64,000 nucleotides of DNA. It comes from Rhodohalobacter sp. SW132. Lineage in GTDB: Bacteria; Bacteroidota; Rhodothermia; Balneolales; Balneolaceae. The stretch is from assembly GCF_003390325.1 (NCBI RefSeq), contig NZ_QUOK01000012.1, positions 62,001-126,000 on the forward strand, in the 5' to 3' direction. Made by a program: the position numbers and the translations under genes. Under the pieces are notes generated by a model. That model was given only the letters and a program-made list of their open reading frames with translations, was not told the origin of the DNA and did no database searches. Below are positions 35,213 through 42,847 of this stretch, piece after piece. Within the stretch, counting starts at the first letter, position 1; each line of letters starts with the position of its first letter.

Positions 35213-35719
35213 ATGACTATGTCACCGAATAATATCATTTTAATGGGGGTGTCCGGTTGCGGAAAAACATCGGTCGGGAAAAAGCTGGCAGCCGGCCTGG
35301 GGATACCGTTTTTTGATGGGGATGATTTCCATCCCGAAAAAAATGTGGAGAAGATGCGTTCCGGGCGTCCGCTGAATGATAGCGACCGCCGTCCCTGGCT
35401 GGAAAATCTGGCAGAATTGCTCGCCACAAAAAAACAGGACCAAGGGTGTGTTCTCGCCTGTTCTGCCCTGAAGCAACAATACCGAAAAATGCTCTCAGCT
35501 GAAGGTGGGGAACCGATAGTTGTATATCTAAAAGGCGAAAAGGATTTGATTTCGGAAAGACTCCGAAGCCGTGAAGGCCATTACATGCCACCGGAACTTT
35601 TAGATTCTCAATTTAATGATTTGGAGGAACCGGAATCGGCAATTGCAGTGTCTATTAATCAACCGGTGGATCGCATTGTGGAAGAAATTATCCGTAAAAT
35701 TGAGCTGATACAAAACTGA
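35213..35719 (+). CDS. gntK: Gluconokinase
   Basis: 168 residues, the usual length for GntK. The P-loop GVSGCGKTSVGKKLA (about 12-26), the substrate region FFDGDDFHPEKNVEKMRSGR and PLNDSDRRPWLENL, CVLACSALKQQYR and GHYMPPELLDSQFNDLE are all family marks. It phosphorylates D-gluconate to 6-phosphogluconate. The start ATG lies in the right target duplication of an inserted element, so its upstream region is now the element's end; an alternative ATG occurs two codons later. It is followed by gnd after 37 bp, and by the pathway logic the three genes act together. Confidence 0.94.
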   Translation: MTMSPNNIILMGVSGCGKTSVGKKLAAGLGIPFFDGDDFHPEKNVEKMRSGRPLNDSDRRPWLENLAELLATKKQDQGCVLACSALKQQYRKMLSAEGGEPIVVYLKGEKDLISERLRSREGHYMPPELLDSQFNDLEEPESAIAVSINQPVDRIVEEIIRKIELIQN

Positions 35720-35756
35720 GATCGGGATGAATCGTAACGGTTAAAGGATACAGATT

Positions 35757-37220
35757 ATGGCAGGAAAATCAGATATCGGGCTGTATGGACTTGGAGTAAT
35801 GGGGCAGAGTCTTGCACTCAATTTTGAGGATCGTGGATGGACGGTCTCGGTTTTTAACAGAATGGAGGGAGATGAGAAGAAGATTATCGGTCAGTTTATG
35901 GAGAATCGTGCAGCCGGCAAAAAAATCACTCCGGCGCAAACTGTAAAAGATTTTGTGATCTCCCTGGAACGTCCGCGGAAAATTGTGCTGATGGTGAGCG
36001 CGGGAAAAGCGGTGGATTCTGTCATATCAACCCTCATTCCTCATCTTGAAAAGGGAGATATCCTCGTGGATGGAGGAAACTCCTATTTTGGAGACACAGA
36101 ACGAAGATGGAAAGAACTTGAGGAGAAAGGAATCCGGTTTGTGGGGATGGGCGTTTCCGGCGGAGAGGAGGGCGCCCGTTTCGGGCCATCGATGATGCCG
36201 GGCGGATCGGCGGGTGCGTGGAATGAAATTCAGCCGATAATGGAGAGTGCGGCAGCAGTGAGCGGTGGCGGGGAATCGTGCTGCAGATGGATCGGGAGCG
36301 GCGGATCGGGCCATTTCGTAAAGATGGTCCACAACGGAATTGAATATGGGGATATGCAGATCATCGCAGAAGCGTGCGACCTGATGCAGCGTGTTTTTGA
36401 TATGAGTGCTGATGAAATCTCCACGGTTTTCCGCCGGTGGAACGAGGGACGTTTGAATGGATATCTGACTGAAATTACCGCTGATATCTTTGCTTTTAAA
36501 GACTCTGACGGCGAGCCGCTGGTACATCGAATCCTGGATGCCGCCGGTCAGAAAGGAACCGGTAGGTGGACTGTAGTTACCGCTCTCGAACTCGGTATTC
36601 CCGTTCCGGTGATTTCCGCAGCGGTCAGCAGCCGCGGATTTTCTGCATTTAAAGAACTGCGAAAGGTGATCTCGGAAAAAAGTCCGGTCAGTTTTCCCAG
36701 GGATATCCCGCAAGAAAGCCTGGATGAAAGAGTGAGTCAATTGGAACAAGCAGTTATTGCCGCCCGGCTGATCAACCTCGCGGAAGGCTTCTGCCTGATC
36801 CGTGAAGGATCCGACGCACACGGCTGGGATATTGATGCAAAATCAGTTGCAAAAATCTGGCAGGGCGGGTGTATCATCCGGTCTGAAATGCTGGTCGATG
36901 TTGCTGAAGCGTTTTCCGGAAACCCGCAACTTGTTCATTTGTTATTAAATGAAAGCATTCATTCTGAAATTGAATCTGCATACCCCGGACTGACCGCAAC
37001 CGTGGCACTGGCCGGAGAGGCAGGTGTTGCAGTGCCGGCAATTTCAGCAGCGCTGAATCAATTCAACTCGCTGCGATCCGCAACTCTTCCTGCCAATATT
37101 ATCCAGGCTCAGCGTGATTACTTTGGGGCGCATACCTACGAACGAACCGACCGGCCCCGTGGTGAATTTTTTCACACCGATTGGAAAAAGAAAAAACCGT
37201 ATTTGAGAGACGAAAAATAA
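35757..37220 (+). CDS. gnd: 6-phosphogluconate dehydrogenase, decarboxylating
   Basis: 487 residues. An N-terminal Rossmann fold (LYGLGVMGQSLALNFEDRGW, with VFNR for NADP-type binding), LVDGGNSYFGDTERRWKELE, GVSGGEEGARFGPSMMPGG and HFVKMVHNGIEYGDMQIIAE carry the substrate and catalytic residues. The C-terminal DYFGAHTYERTDRPRGEFFH is the typical tail. It oxidises 6-phosphogluconate to ribulose 5-phosphate. It is slightly longer than the E. coli enzyme (468). Its position after gntK makes a gluconate-to-pentose phosphate route. Confidence 0.96.
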   Translation: MAGKSDIGLYGLGVMGQSLALNFEDRGWTVSVFNRMEGDEKKIIGQFMENRAAGKKITPAQTVKDFVISLERPRKIVLMVSAGKAVDSVISTLIPHLEKGDILVDGGNSYFGDTERRWKELEEKGIRFVGMGVSGGEEGARFGPSMMPGGSAGAWNEIQPIMESAAAVSGGGESCCRWIGSGGSGHFVKMVHNGIEYGDMQIIAEACDLMQRVFDMSADEISTVFRRWNEGRLNGYLTEITADIFAFKDSDGEPLVHRILDAAGQKGTGRWTVVTALELGIPVPVISAAVSSRGFSAFKELRKVISEKSPVSFPRDIPQESLDERVSQLEQAVIAARLINLAEGFCLIREGSDAHGWDIDAKSVAKIWQGGCIIRSEMLVDVAEAFSGNPQLVHLLLNESIHSEIESAYPGLTATVALAGEAGVAVPAISAALNQFNSLRSATLPANIIQAQRDYFGAHTYERTDRPRGEFFHTDWKKKKPYLRDEK

Positions 37221-37321
37221 AATTTTATACAATTGGTGAATTCACCGCGAAGGCGCGAGGACTCGAAGTTCCACGAAGTTTGTGTATAGAATTTAAATAC
37301 CTTCGTGAACCTTCGCGTCCT

Positions 37322-37702
37322 CTAGTGTCAAGTCAATTTTGATTTGTCGGATTAATGAAATACCCTCATCCGCTGACTCCACGTCATCGGATGAGTTGTT
37401 TGGAGAGAGATATTACTCTATAAACCTGAGTTCTATCACTAAAAATGGCAAAATCAGTTGAACAAGGGCGTTAGTTGAACTAATTCGTCAACAATTATGT
37501 CATGCCGGACTTAGATTCGGCATCTCCTGCCTTCGTTAAGGACAGTAGATCACGTCCCGAATGCTTTCGGGATGCGAGATGACGCTTTTGTTGGACTGAT
37601 TTTATGATATCCGTCAAATTTAAGAACTCATGTTATAAGGTTTTGCACTGGTTAATGTAAAGGTCGGACAATTCACCGGATGAAGCGAATTCATCCGGTG
37701 AA
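37322..37702. repeat. Hairpin-bearing repeat (CATCCGGTGAA family), interrupted by a second element
   Basis: Without the insertion at 37424-37633 this repeat is about 166 bp. It includes CTCATCCGCTGACTCCACGT and CATCGGATGAG on the left and ends in a hairpin with arms TTCACCGGATGAA and TTCATCCGGTGAA (37672-37702). The same sequence lies uninterrupted and in reverse orientation at 46437-46600. A partial relative is at 41522-41650. Confidence 0.8.
37424..37633. mobile_element. Small inverted-repeat element (ACCTGAGTTC family) nested in another repeat
   Basis: The 210-bp element begins ACCTGAGTTCTA and ends TAAGAACTCATGT, an imperfect terminal inverted repeat. It is flanked by TATAA at 37419-37423 and 37634-37638. 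The interior contains ACGTCCCGAATGCTTTCGGG, a short hairpin unrelated to the interiors of the other copies except the solo end at 27595. It has no coding capacity. Confidence 0.82.
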
Positions 37703-37838
37703 GATTTGCACCAAACATACCCGTCGATACATCATTGACACGACACTATACCTCGTGGTAAAATGACACATTTGATCAGGACACGAGTGACATAATGCAG
37801 TCACGCTTACCTGGTAGCTTGTCTCCAAAAACAAACAA

Positions 37839-38738
37839 ATGCCGCTGAAAACCGAAACCCTTTTTCCGCCGGAACCATTGCTGCTCAACAGATTGGGAGC
37901 CGAAGTGTTCGATTCTGTTCCAACGACGCCAGGCATCTATCGATTTTACGACCGGGAGGGTAACCTTCTCTACGTGGGTAAGGCGAAAAATCTGCGGAGA
38001 CGTATTTTTACCTATAAACAGGCATCATCCGGCAGTGTTTCTGGGAAAGTTGCGAGGATGATCGGCCGGATCGGTTCATTTGATTTTGAAGAGACCGAAA
38101 CAGAAATGGAAGCACTGCTTCTCGAAAATCGCTGGATCAGGGAGAAGCGTCCGCCTTTCAATCACGCCAATAAACAGACGGAAGCGTATTATTATGTGTA
38201 TATACAAATAAGTAAAGAGTCACTTGAGTTTCGCCTGGCGATGCGAATTCACGAAGAGACAGAGCCGGAACACTGGCACGGTTCCTTTAAAGGTCACCGG
38301 CCCGTTCGGATTGCCTTCGGGCGGATGCTTCAGCTGCTCTGGATGGCTGAAAATCGGTGTTGTTGTCCGCACCATCTGCCGGTTCAGCTTACACGCCGTC
38401 TCACCCCAATGCGATATACTCTTTACTGGAACGGAAAAAACTCGCTGTCATATCTTTGTAACCTGAAGGACCTCATCAATCGCTGGATTACAGGTGAGGC
38501 GTGTGAACTGCTCGATTTGTTCAATGTTTGGATTGGTGAAGGAGAAAATATGACCCCATTCCAGGCCCGGTATTTAGAATCAGGACTGGAAACACTGAGA
38601 CAGTTTTACGAACGCAAACTCGTGGTTCACAGAAAATTACAAAAACTTCTCCCGGAAGGTGACCGGCTAATTTCACAGGAGTGCCTGGATGATTATTTAG
38701 CCCGAATATCTCACACAACTTTAATGGAAAGCCGGTAA
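37839..38738 (+). CDS. Stand-alone GIY-YIG endonuclease, UvrC N-terminal/Cho-like
   Basis: 299 residues. The N-terminal 100 residues are a clear UvrC-type GIY-YIG domain: TTPGIYRFYDREGNLLYVGK, AKNLRRRIFTY, METEMEALLLENRWIREKRP with the catalytic Glu, and PPFNHA. The C-terminal two thirds lack the UvrB-binding and RNase H-like domains of UvrC, so the protein resembles Cho or other stand-alone repair nucleases that incise near lesions. It is monocistronic with a repeat-filled upstream region. Its C-terminal part is Cys- and Leu-rich with no motif I recognise. Confidence 0.85.
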   Translation: MPLKTETLFPPEPLLLNRLGAEVFDSVPTTPGIYRFYDREGNLLYVGKAKNLRRRIFTYKQASSGSVSGKVARMIGRIGSFDFEETETEMEALLLENRWIREKRPPFNHANKQTEAYYYVYIQISKESLEFRLAMRIHEETEPEHWHGSFKGHRPVRIAFGRMLQLLWMAENRCCCPHHLPVQLTRRLTPMRYTLYWNGKNSLSYLCNLKDLINRWITGEACELLDLFNVWIGEGENMTPFQARYLESGLETLRQFYERKLVVHRKLQKLLPEGDRLISQECLDDYLARISHTTLMESR

Positions 38739-39035
38739 TTAAAACTGGCATTCATTGATTGAGGTTCTGGATGAAGAAGTTGTTTGTTCTTTCTAAATGA
38801 ACACTCTATTATACGCAGATTCCTGTTTATCATGTCCCATGATGAAATGAGGTAAACCAGTAATTAATTCGGCTCAGGCACAGTTGGTTTAATCCTTTTG
38901 AGAATGTACCGATAATAGAATAATTGAATTCTGTGAATTACAGTAGCTGAGGGCTTCAATTCTTCAGGGATCAGCTACCAGGCAGGAAATTGAAGAGAAT
39001 GGTTTTCGGAATAAAAAAAATATAAGCATTATCGA
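38739..39035. other. Intergenic region upstream of the multi-PAS kinase
   Basis: About 297 bp, AT-rich towards its right end. No repeat module, hairpin or small gene is recognised; the kinase promoter is presumably here. Confidence 0.3.
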
Positions 39036-41423
39036 ATGGACTCGAGTGTAATATCGGACCTTATTGAAGAGCTCCAGAAACCGGGCGAGTTGAACGGTAC
39101 TGTACGATCGAAACTGATGGAGGTTTTGAGATCGTATGAAGAGAGAAATGTACGTGATAACCTGATAAAATCTCTTACTGAAATCAGTAAAGGGATGGTG
39201 TCGGCAAAAAACTGGACGAAACTACTCAGAGCAAGTTTCAGGAAACTTGGCAAAGGTATCCTCGCTGATCGCATCTGCTATTATGAACTCAGCCCCGAAA
39301 ACGGTACCGGTTCGAAGGGAATGACCCTGAAAGTAGAATGGAACAGTGAACATGCTCTTGAGGAATTTGGAATAACCAGCCGGCGGATTCTTCCGGATGA
39401 TTTGTATTACGAACTTTTTACCACGCTACAGAATCGAAGTCCGTTTCAGACCTTCCGAAGTCATCAGCATAAGGGTGAGCTGAAAAACCTGATGGTGGAT
39501 GATGGTGTCAACACCTTACTCCTTCTGCCTGTTATTCTATCTGATTCTCTCTACGGGATCATTCGTATCGACACGTGTAAACATTTCCGTTCATGGTCGG
39601 ATCGCGAGATATCACTGCTTCAGCCAATTGTATTCCAGGTCCGGAACTTGCTGGAGAAACGAAATATGGAGAAACAGATTTTCAATATCCATAATCAGGC
39701 CCGAATCGGTACGTGGGAAATGGATCTTGATAACAATGGGGTCATCTGGTCACCCATCACAAAAGAGATTTTCGGTTTTCCGCCGGATACGAAGCCGGAT
39801 ATGGATATGATTATGGAGATTTTTGCGAACGAAGAATCTCAAAAAAAGGTGTTAGAAGCGGTAGAGAGAGCCAAAACAACAGGCGAACCCTATGATATGG
39901 AACTGCAGGTTCGTACCGCAAATGGAGAATATAAATGGATCCGGGATACAGGCCAGGCGGAAATCAGGAACGGTAAATGTGTGCGGCTTTATGGCATAGT
40001 CCAGGACATTCATAAGCGTAAAGTAGCAGAGCTGGAATCGCAGAAAAATAAACAACTGCTCGAAGCGATCACCCAAAAAACCGATGTGGCAGTGTGGGTC
40101 CGTAATTATTCCGGAGAGATTATCTTTGTGAACCGTGAATGGAAAAAAATATTCGGACTCGATAAAGAACATCTCGAAGGAAAAAATGTGTACGACCTTT
40201 TCGAAAAAAAGGTGGCGGATGACCTGATTAAATCAGATCGCAAAGTTTTGCAAATGAACGATCAGGTAGTGTTTGAAGAGTATATCGACACAGCACAGGG
40301 CCACCGGCACTATATGGTAAACAAGTTCCCGATCGTTGGTATACCTGGCCTGGAAGATGCTGCCGGAGGAATTGGTACAGATATAACTGAAATTAAAAAA
40401 ACCGAGAAACAGCTTCAGAGAGCAGAACAGAAATTGCGTGATATTATCGAACACAGCACCAACCTTTTCTACACGCACAATATTGAAAACGAATTAACAT
40501 ACGTAAGCCCTCAATCGGTTGAATTTCTTGGCTATGAACCACATGAGGCCAGGCGGAGATGGATTGAGTTTGTAACCGATCATCCGGCAAACGAGTATGG
40601 CATAAAATGCACTCAAAAAGCGATTGAGACAGGAAAAACTCAGCCGCCATTTGAACTACAGTTAAAGAAAGGGAACGGTGAAATCATCTGGGTCGAGGTC
40701 AATGAAGCACCTGTCGTTAAAGACGGGAAAACAGTCTCAATTGCGGGTTCACTTACCGATATCACCGAACGGAAAAAAGCGCAGGAAGCGATCAAAGCGA
40801 ACCTGAAAGAGAAAAACACGCTTCTGGCAGAGATACATCACCGGGTAAAAAATAACCTGGCCGTTGTGGCAAGCCTGATGCAGCTTCAGGCGATGGAATC
40901 TACTTCCGAAGAACTCGAAGAGCAGCTGATTGAAAGTGTTCTCCGCATTAAATCGATGGCTTCCATTCACGAGCACCTCTACAAAACCGATACGTTTTCT
41001 CGTCTCAATTTTGGCAATAATCTTAAGGGACTTATATCAGATATCATCAACACCATGCAGTACTCATCACAAATCGATCTGAAGTTTGAATTCGAAGATG
41101 TGTTCCTGAATGTGAACCAGGCCATACCAAGCTCGCTGATCATAAATGAAGTGGTGACCAATATTATCAAGCATGGTTTTAAAGGATTGAAAAGCGGGTA
41201 TATTCTGGCCACGCTCAGCCAGACCGGTGATGAGATAACGCTGAAAATTGAGGATAACGGGCGTGGTTTCCCGGATGATTTTAATCCCGACTCTACAAAT
41301 ACTCTCGGGATGCAGCTCATAAAAACACTGACTACCCAGCTCGAAGGTACATACAACTATACTTCTTTAGACAAGGGCGTCCGCTTTTCACTCACTTTCC
41401 AGGCCAATCAGTTGCCCTCCTGA
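39036..41423 (+). CDS. Multi-PAS sensor histidine kinase with HisKA_2 domain
   Basis: 795 residues, no membrane segment. The N-terminal part (about 45-205) has a GAF-like region ending VRNLLEKRN. Three PAS or PAC units follow (about 220-335 with WIRDTGQAEIRNGKCVRLYG, 340-460, and 470-585 with WIEFVTDHPANE and GSLTDITERKKAQEAI). The phospho-acceptor is in EIHHRVKNNLAVVASLMQLQ (His601/602), the HisKA_2 type, followed by SSLIINEVVTNIIKHGFKG and IEDNGRGFPDDF. This type signals to PatA-like or PhyR-linked regulators and often senses light or redox. No partner regulator adjoins. It is probably cytosolic. Confidence 0.92.
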   Translation: MDSSVISDLIEELQKPGELNGTVRSKLMEVLRSYEERNVRDNLIKSLTEISKGMVSAKNWTKLLRASFRKLGKGILADRICYYELSPENGTGSKGMTLKVEWNSEHALEEFGITSRRILPDDLYYELFTTLQNRSPFQTFRSHQHKGELKNLMVDDGVNTLLLLPVILSDSLYGIIRIDTCKHFRSWSDREISLLQPIVFQVRNLLEKRNMEKQIFNIHNQARIGTWEMDLDNNGVIWSPITKEIFGFPPDTKPDMDMIMEIFANEESQKKVLEAVERAKTTGEPYDMELQVRTANGEYKWIRDTGQAEIRNGKCVRLYGIVQDIHKRKVAELESQKNKQLLEAITQKTDVAVWVRNYSGEIIFVNREWKKIFGLDKEHLEGKNVYDLFEKKVADDLIKSDRKVLQMNDQVVFEEYIDTAQGHRHYMVNKFPIVGIPGLEDAAGGIGTDITEIKKTEKQLQRAEQKLRDIIEHSTNLFYTHNIENELTYVSPQSVEFLGYEPHEARRRWIEFVTDHPANEYGIKCTQKAIETGKTQPPFELQLKKGNGEIIWVEVNEAPVVKDGKTVSIAGSLTDITERKKAQEAIKANLKEKNTLLAEIHHRVKNNLAVVASLMQLQAMESTSEELEEQLIESVLRIKSMASIHEHLYKTDTFSRLNFGNNLKGLISDIINTMQYSSQIDLKFEFEDVFLNVNQAIPSSLIINEVVTNIIKHGFKGLKSGYILATLSQTGDEITLKIEDNGRGFPDDFNPDSTNTLGMQLIKTLTTQLEGTYNYTSLDKGVRFSLTFQANQLPS

Positions 41424-41699
41424 ATTTTGAAGCACGATCAGACAAAGTGATAGGGAATGGATTCTATGGATCTTTTTTAGTGTAAAAAGCAGACCTAAAC
41501 AAAAGTCATTGGATGGGAAACTTCATCGGATGAATTCGCTTCATCCGATGAATCGTTCCAGTAAGACGGCTGGCATAACGAGATCTTCAGGAGAAATCCG
41601 CTCCCCTGCCTACTCATCCGATAACTGCACGACATTTTTATCGATGAGCAAAATCAGGCCCACCTTTTAAACCTACTGAATATCCGTTTTCGGATGGCC
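41424..41699. repeat. Convergent intergenic region with hairpin repeat
   Basis: Positions 41522-41552 form a strong hairpin (arms TTCATCGGATGAA and TTCATCCGATGAA, loop TTCGC), a variant of the hairpins at 37672 and 46437. A following CTACTCATCCGATAACTGCA (about 41610-41629) extends the similarity, so this is a third, diverged copy of that repeat. It lies between convergent genes and could serve as a bidirectional terminator. Confidence 0.6.
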
Positions 41700-42038
41700 T
41701 TATCCCTGTGTGAGAAGTATTATACTGTCTTGTAAAGCACCAATGGAATGGGATACATTTGCAGGAATGTTAACCTCCTCATGATGCTTCAGGCGTATAT
41801 CTTTTTTATCCAGATGGTAGATTACATCTCCTTCAAGTACCAATAATTTTGTGGGATGTTTGGCTGTATGATCCTCCAGTTTCATTCCCTTATTAAAACC
41901 AAAAATCAAGACTTTAAATTTGTCACCAGTATGGAATGACTTGGCTACAGGATGTTTGGACGTTTTAAGCTGTTCTTTAATCTCTTTAATGGTCATGATT
42001 GGGTATATTTTTGAACGATTGACGGAGACTTTGTTCAA
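41700..42038 (-). CDS. Small cupin-domain protein
   Basis: 112 residues as read; the Met of MTIKEIKEQL (residue 15) is a likelier start. A single cupin barrel is shown by FGFNKGMKLEDHTAKHPTKL (with H and E metal positions), LVLEGDVIYHLDKKDIRLKH and VNIPANVSHSI. Small cupins of this sort bind a metal and act as enzymes or sensors with varied substrates. The gene ends in the hairpin region shared with the kinase gene and starts about 120 bp from the divergent ars operon, with whose operator it may share control. That link is an inference. Confidence 0.8.
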   Translation of the reverse strand: MNKVSVNRSKIYPIMTIKEIKEQLKTSKHPVAKSFHTGDKFKVLIFGFNKGMKLEDHTAKHPTKLLVLEGDVIYHLDKKDIRLKHHEEVNIPANVSHSIGALQDSIILLTQG

Positions 42039-42112
42039 TCATTATATAATTAAAACTCCTGAAACCAAAGATTAGCCGGAATAAAACTTCAGCTTGAGTA
42101 CCGGGTTAATTA

Positions 42113-42128
42113 ATCGTAAATTTACGAT
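42113..42128. promoter_or_regulatory. Perfect 16-bp palindrome upstream of arsD (ArsR/ArsD-type operator)
   Basis: ATCGTAAATTTACGAT is a perfect palindrome 29 bp before the arsD start. Palindromes of this form are typical operators for ArsR-family repressors. No arsR gene is in the window; ArsD itself or an unlinked ArsR could bind here. It also lies between the divergent cupin gene and the ars operon. Confidence 0.65.
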
Positions 42129-42157
42129 ATAATAAATCTTGATAACAAAAGAACAAC

Positions 42158-42757
42158 ATGAACAACAAAACAGCTGTATCCACACGAATTGATATTTATG
42201 ACCCCGCAATGTGCTGCAGCACCGGCGTTTGCGGTCCTGATGTGGACGATTCGCTTACTGATTTTGCAAATGATGTGAAATGGATGAAAGTACAGGGTAT
42301 TGAGGTAAATCGCTTTAACCTGGGGCAGGAACCAGAAGCGTTCAAATCAAACCCTGAAGTTCTGACCCGTTTAAAAAGTTCCGGGTCTGATATTTTGCCG
42401 ATTATTTTTGTAAACGGAGAGATGGTATCCGAAGGCGGATATCCTGACCGCCAGCAGCTGATGGAGTGGCTTTCAGATTCTCCAAAACAATCTCAAAATG
42501 GAGCGGCTCAATCCTCACCCGGAACGGATCAGATTTTAAATAATCTGGAAGCGGCAGTTACCGATGGCAATGAAATACAGGTGCGGGCGATATTCCATCA
42601 GGGAGAATCTTCAGGGGTTTCTATTCAGGAAATGGTTCAGGCGATGCAGGCGGGAATCAACAATCGTCAGCGAATCACAGAATCCACACTTCAAACCGCA
42701 CATGAACTGCTGGGCGTACAAGGTTCAGGGTGCACTCCTGGTGGCGGCTGTTGCTAA
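42158..42757 (+). CDS. arsD: ArsD arsenic metallochaperone/repressor with long C-terminal extension
   Basis: 199 residues. The first 110 match ArsD: RIDIYDPAMCCSTGVCGPDV (C19, C20, C25 corresponding to the As(III)-binding Cys12-Cys13-Cys18 of the plasmid protein), GIEVNRFNLGQEPEAFKSNP and ILPIIFVNGEMVSEGGYPDR. ArsD normally ends near 120 residues; here a further 80 form a helical domain (ILNNLEAAVTDGNEIQVRAI) and end GCTPGGGCC, a second Cys cluster like those near the end of some ArsD proteins. The protein hands As(III) to ArsA and can repress the operon. It is followed by arsA after 90 bp. Confidence 0.92.
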   Translation: MNNKTAVSTRIDIYDPAMCCSTGVCGPDVDDSLTDFANDVKWMKVQGIEVNRFNLGQEPEAFKSNPEVLTRLKSSGSDILPIIFVNGEMVSEGGYPDRQQLMEWLSDSPKQSQNGAAQSSPGTDQILNNLEAAVTDGNEIQVRAIFHQGESSGVSIQEMVQAMQAGINNRQRITESTLQTAHELLGVQGSGCTPGGGCC

Positions 42758-42847
42758 ATCTCTCTTCTGGCAAGACCTCCAAGGTTTTCAAAACCTTGGA
42801 GATCTGAATCCTGGAGGTCTGAAATTGTCGAACGAATATTCAATCTC

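Noticed and set aside
36027-36821. 264-residue frame antisense to gnd
   Set aside because: Codon shadow of the dehydrogenase; the + strand gene is certain.
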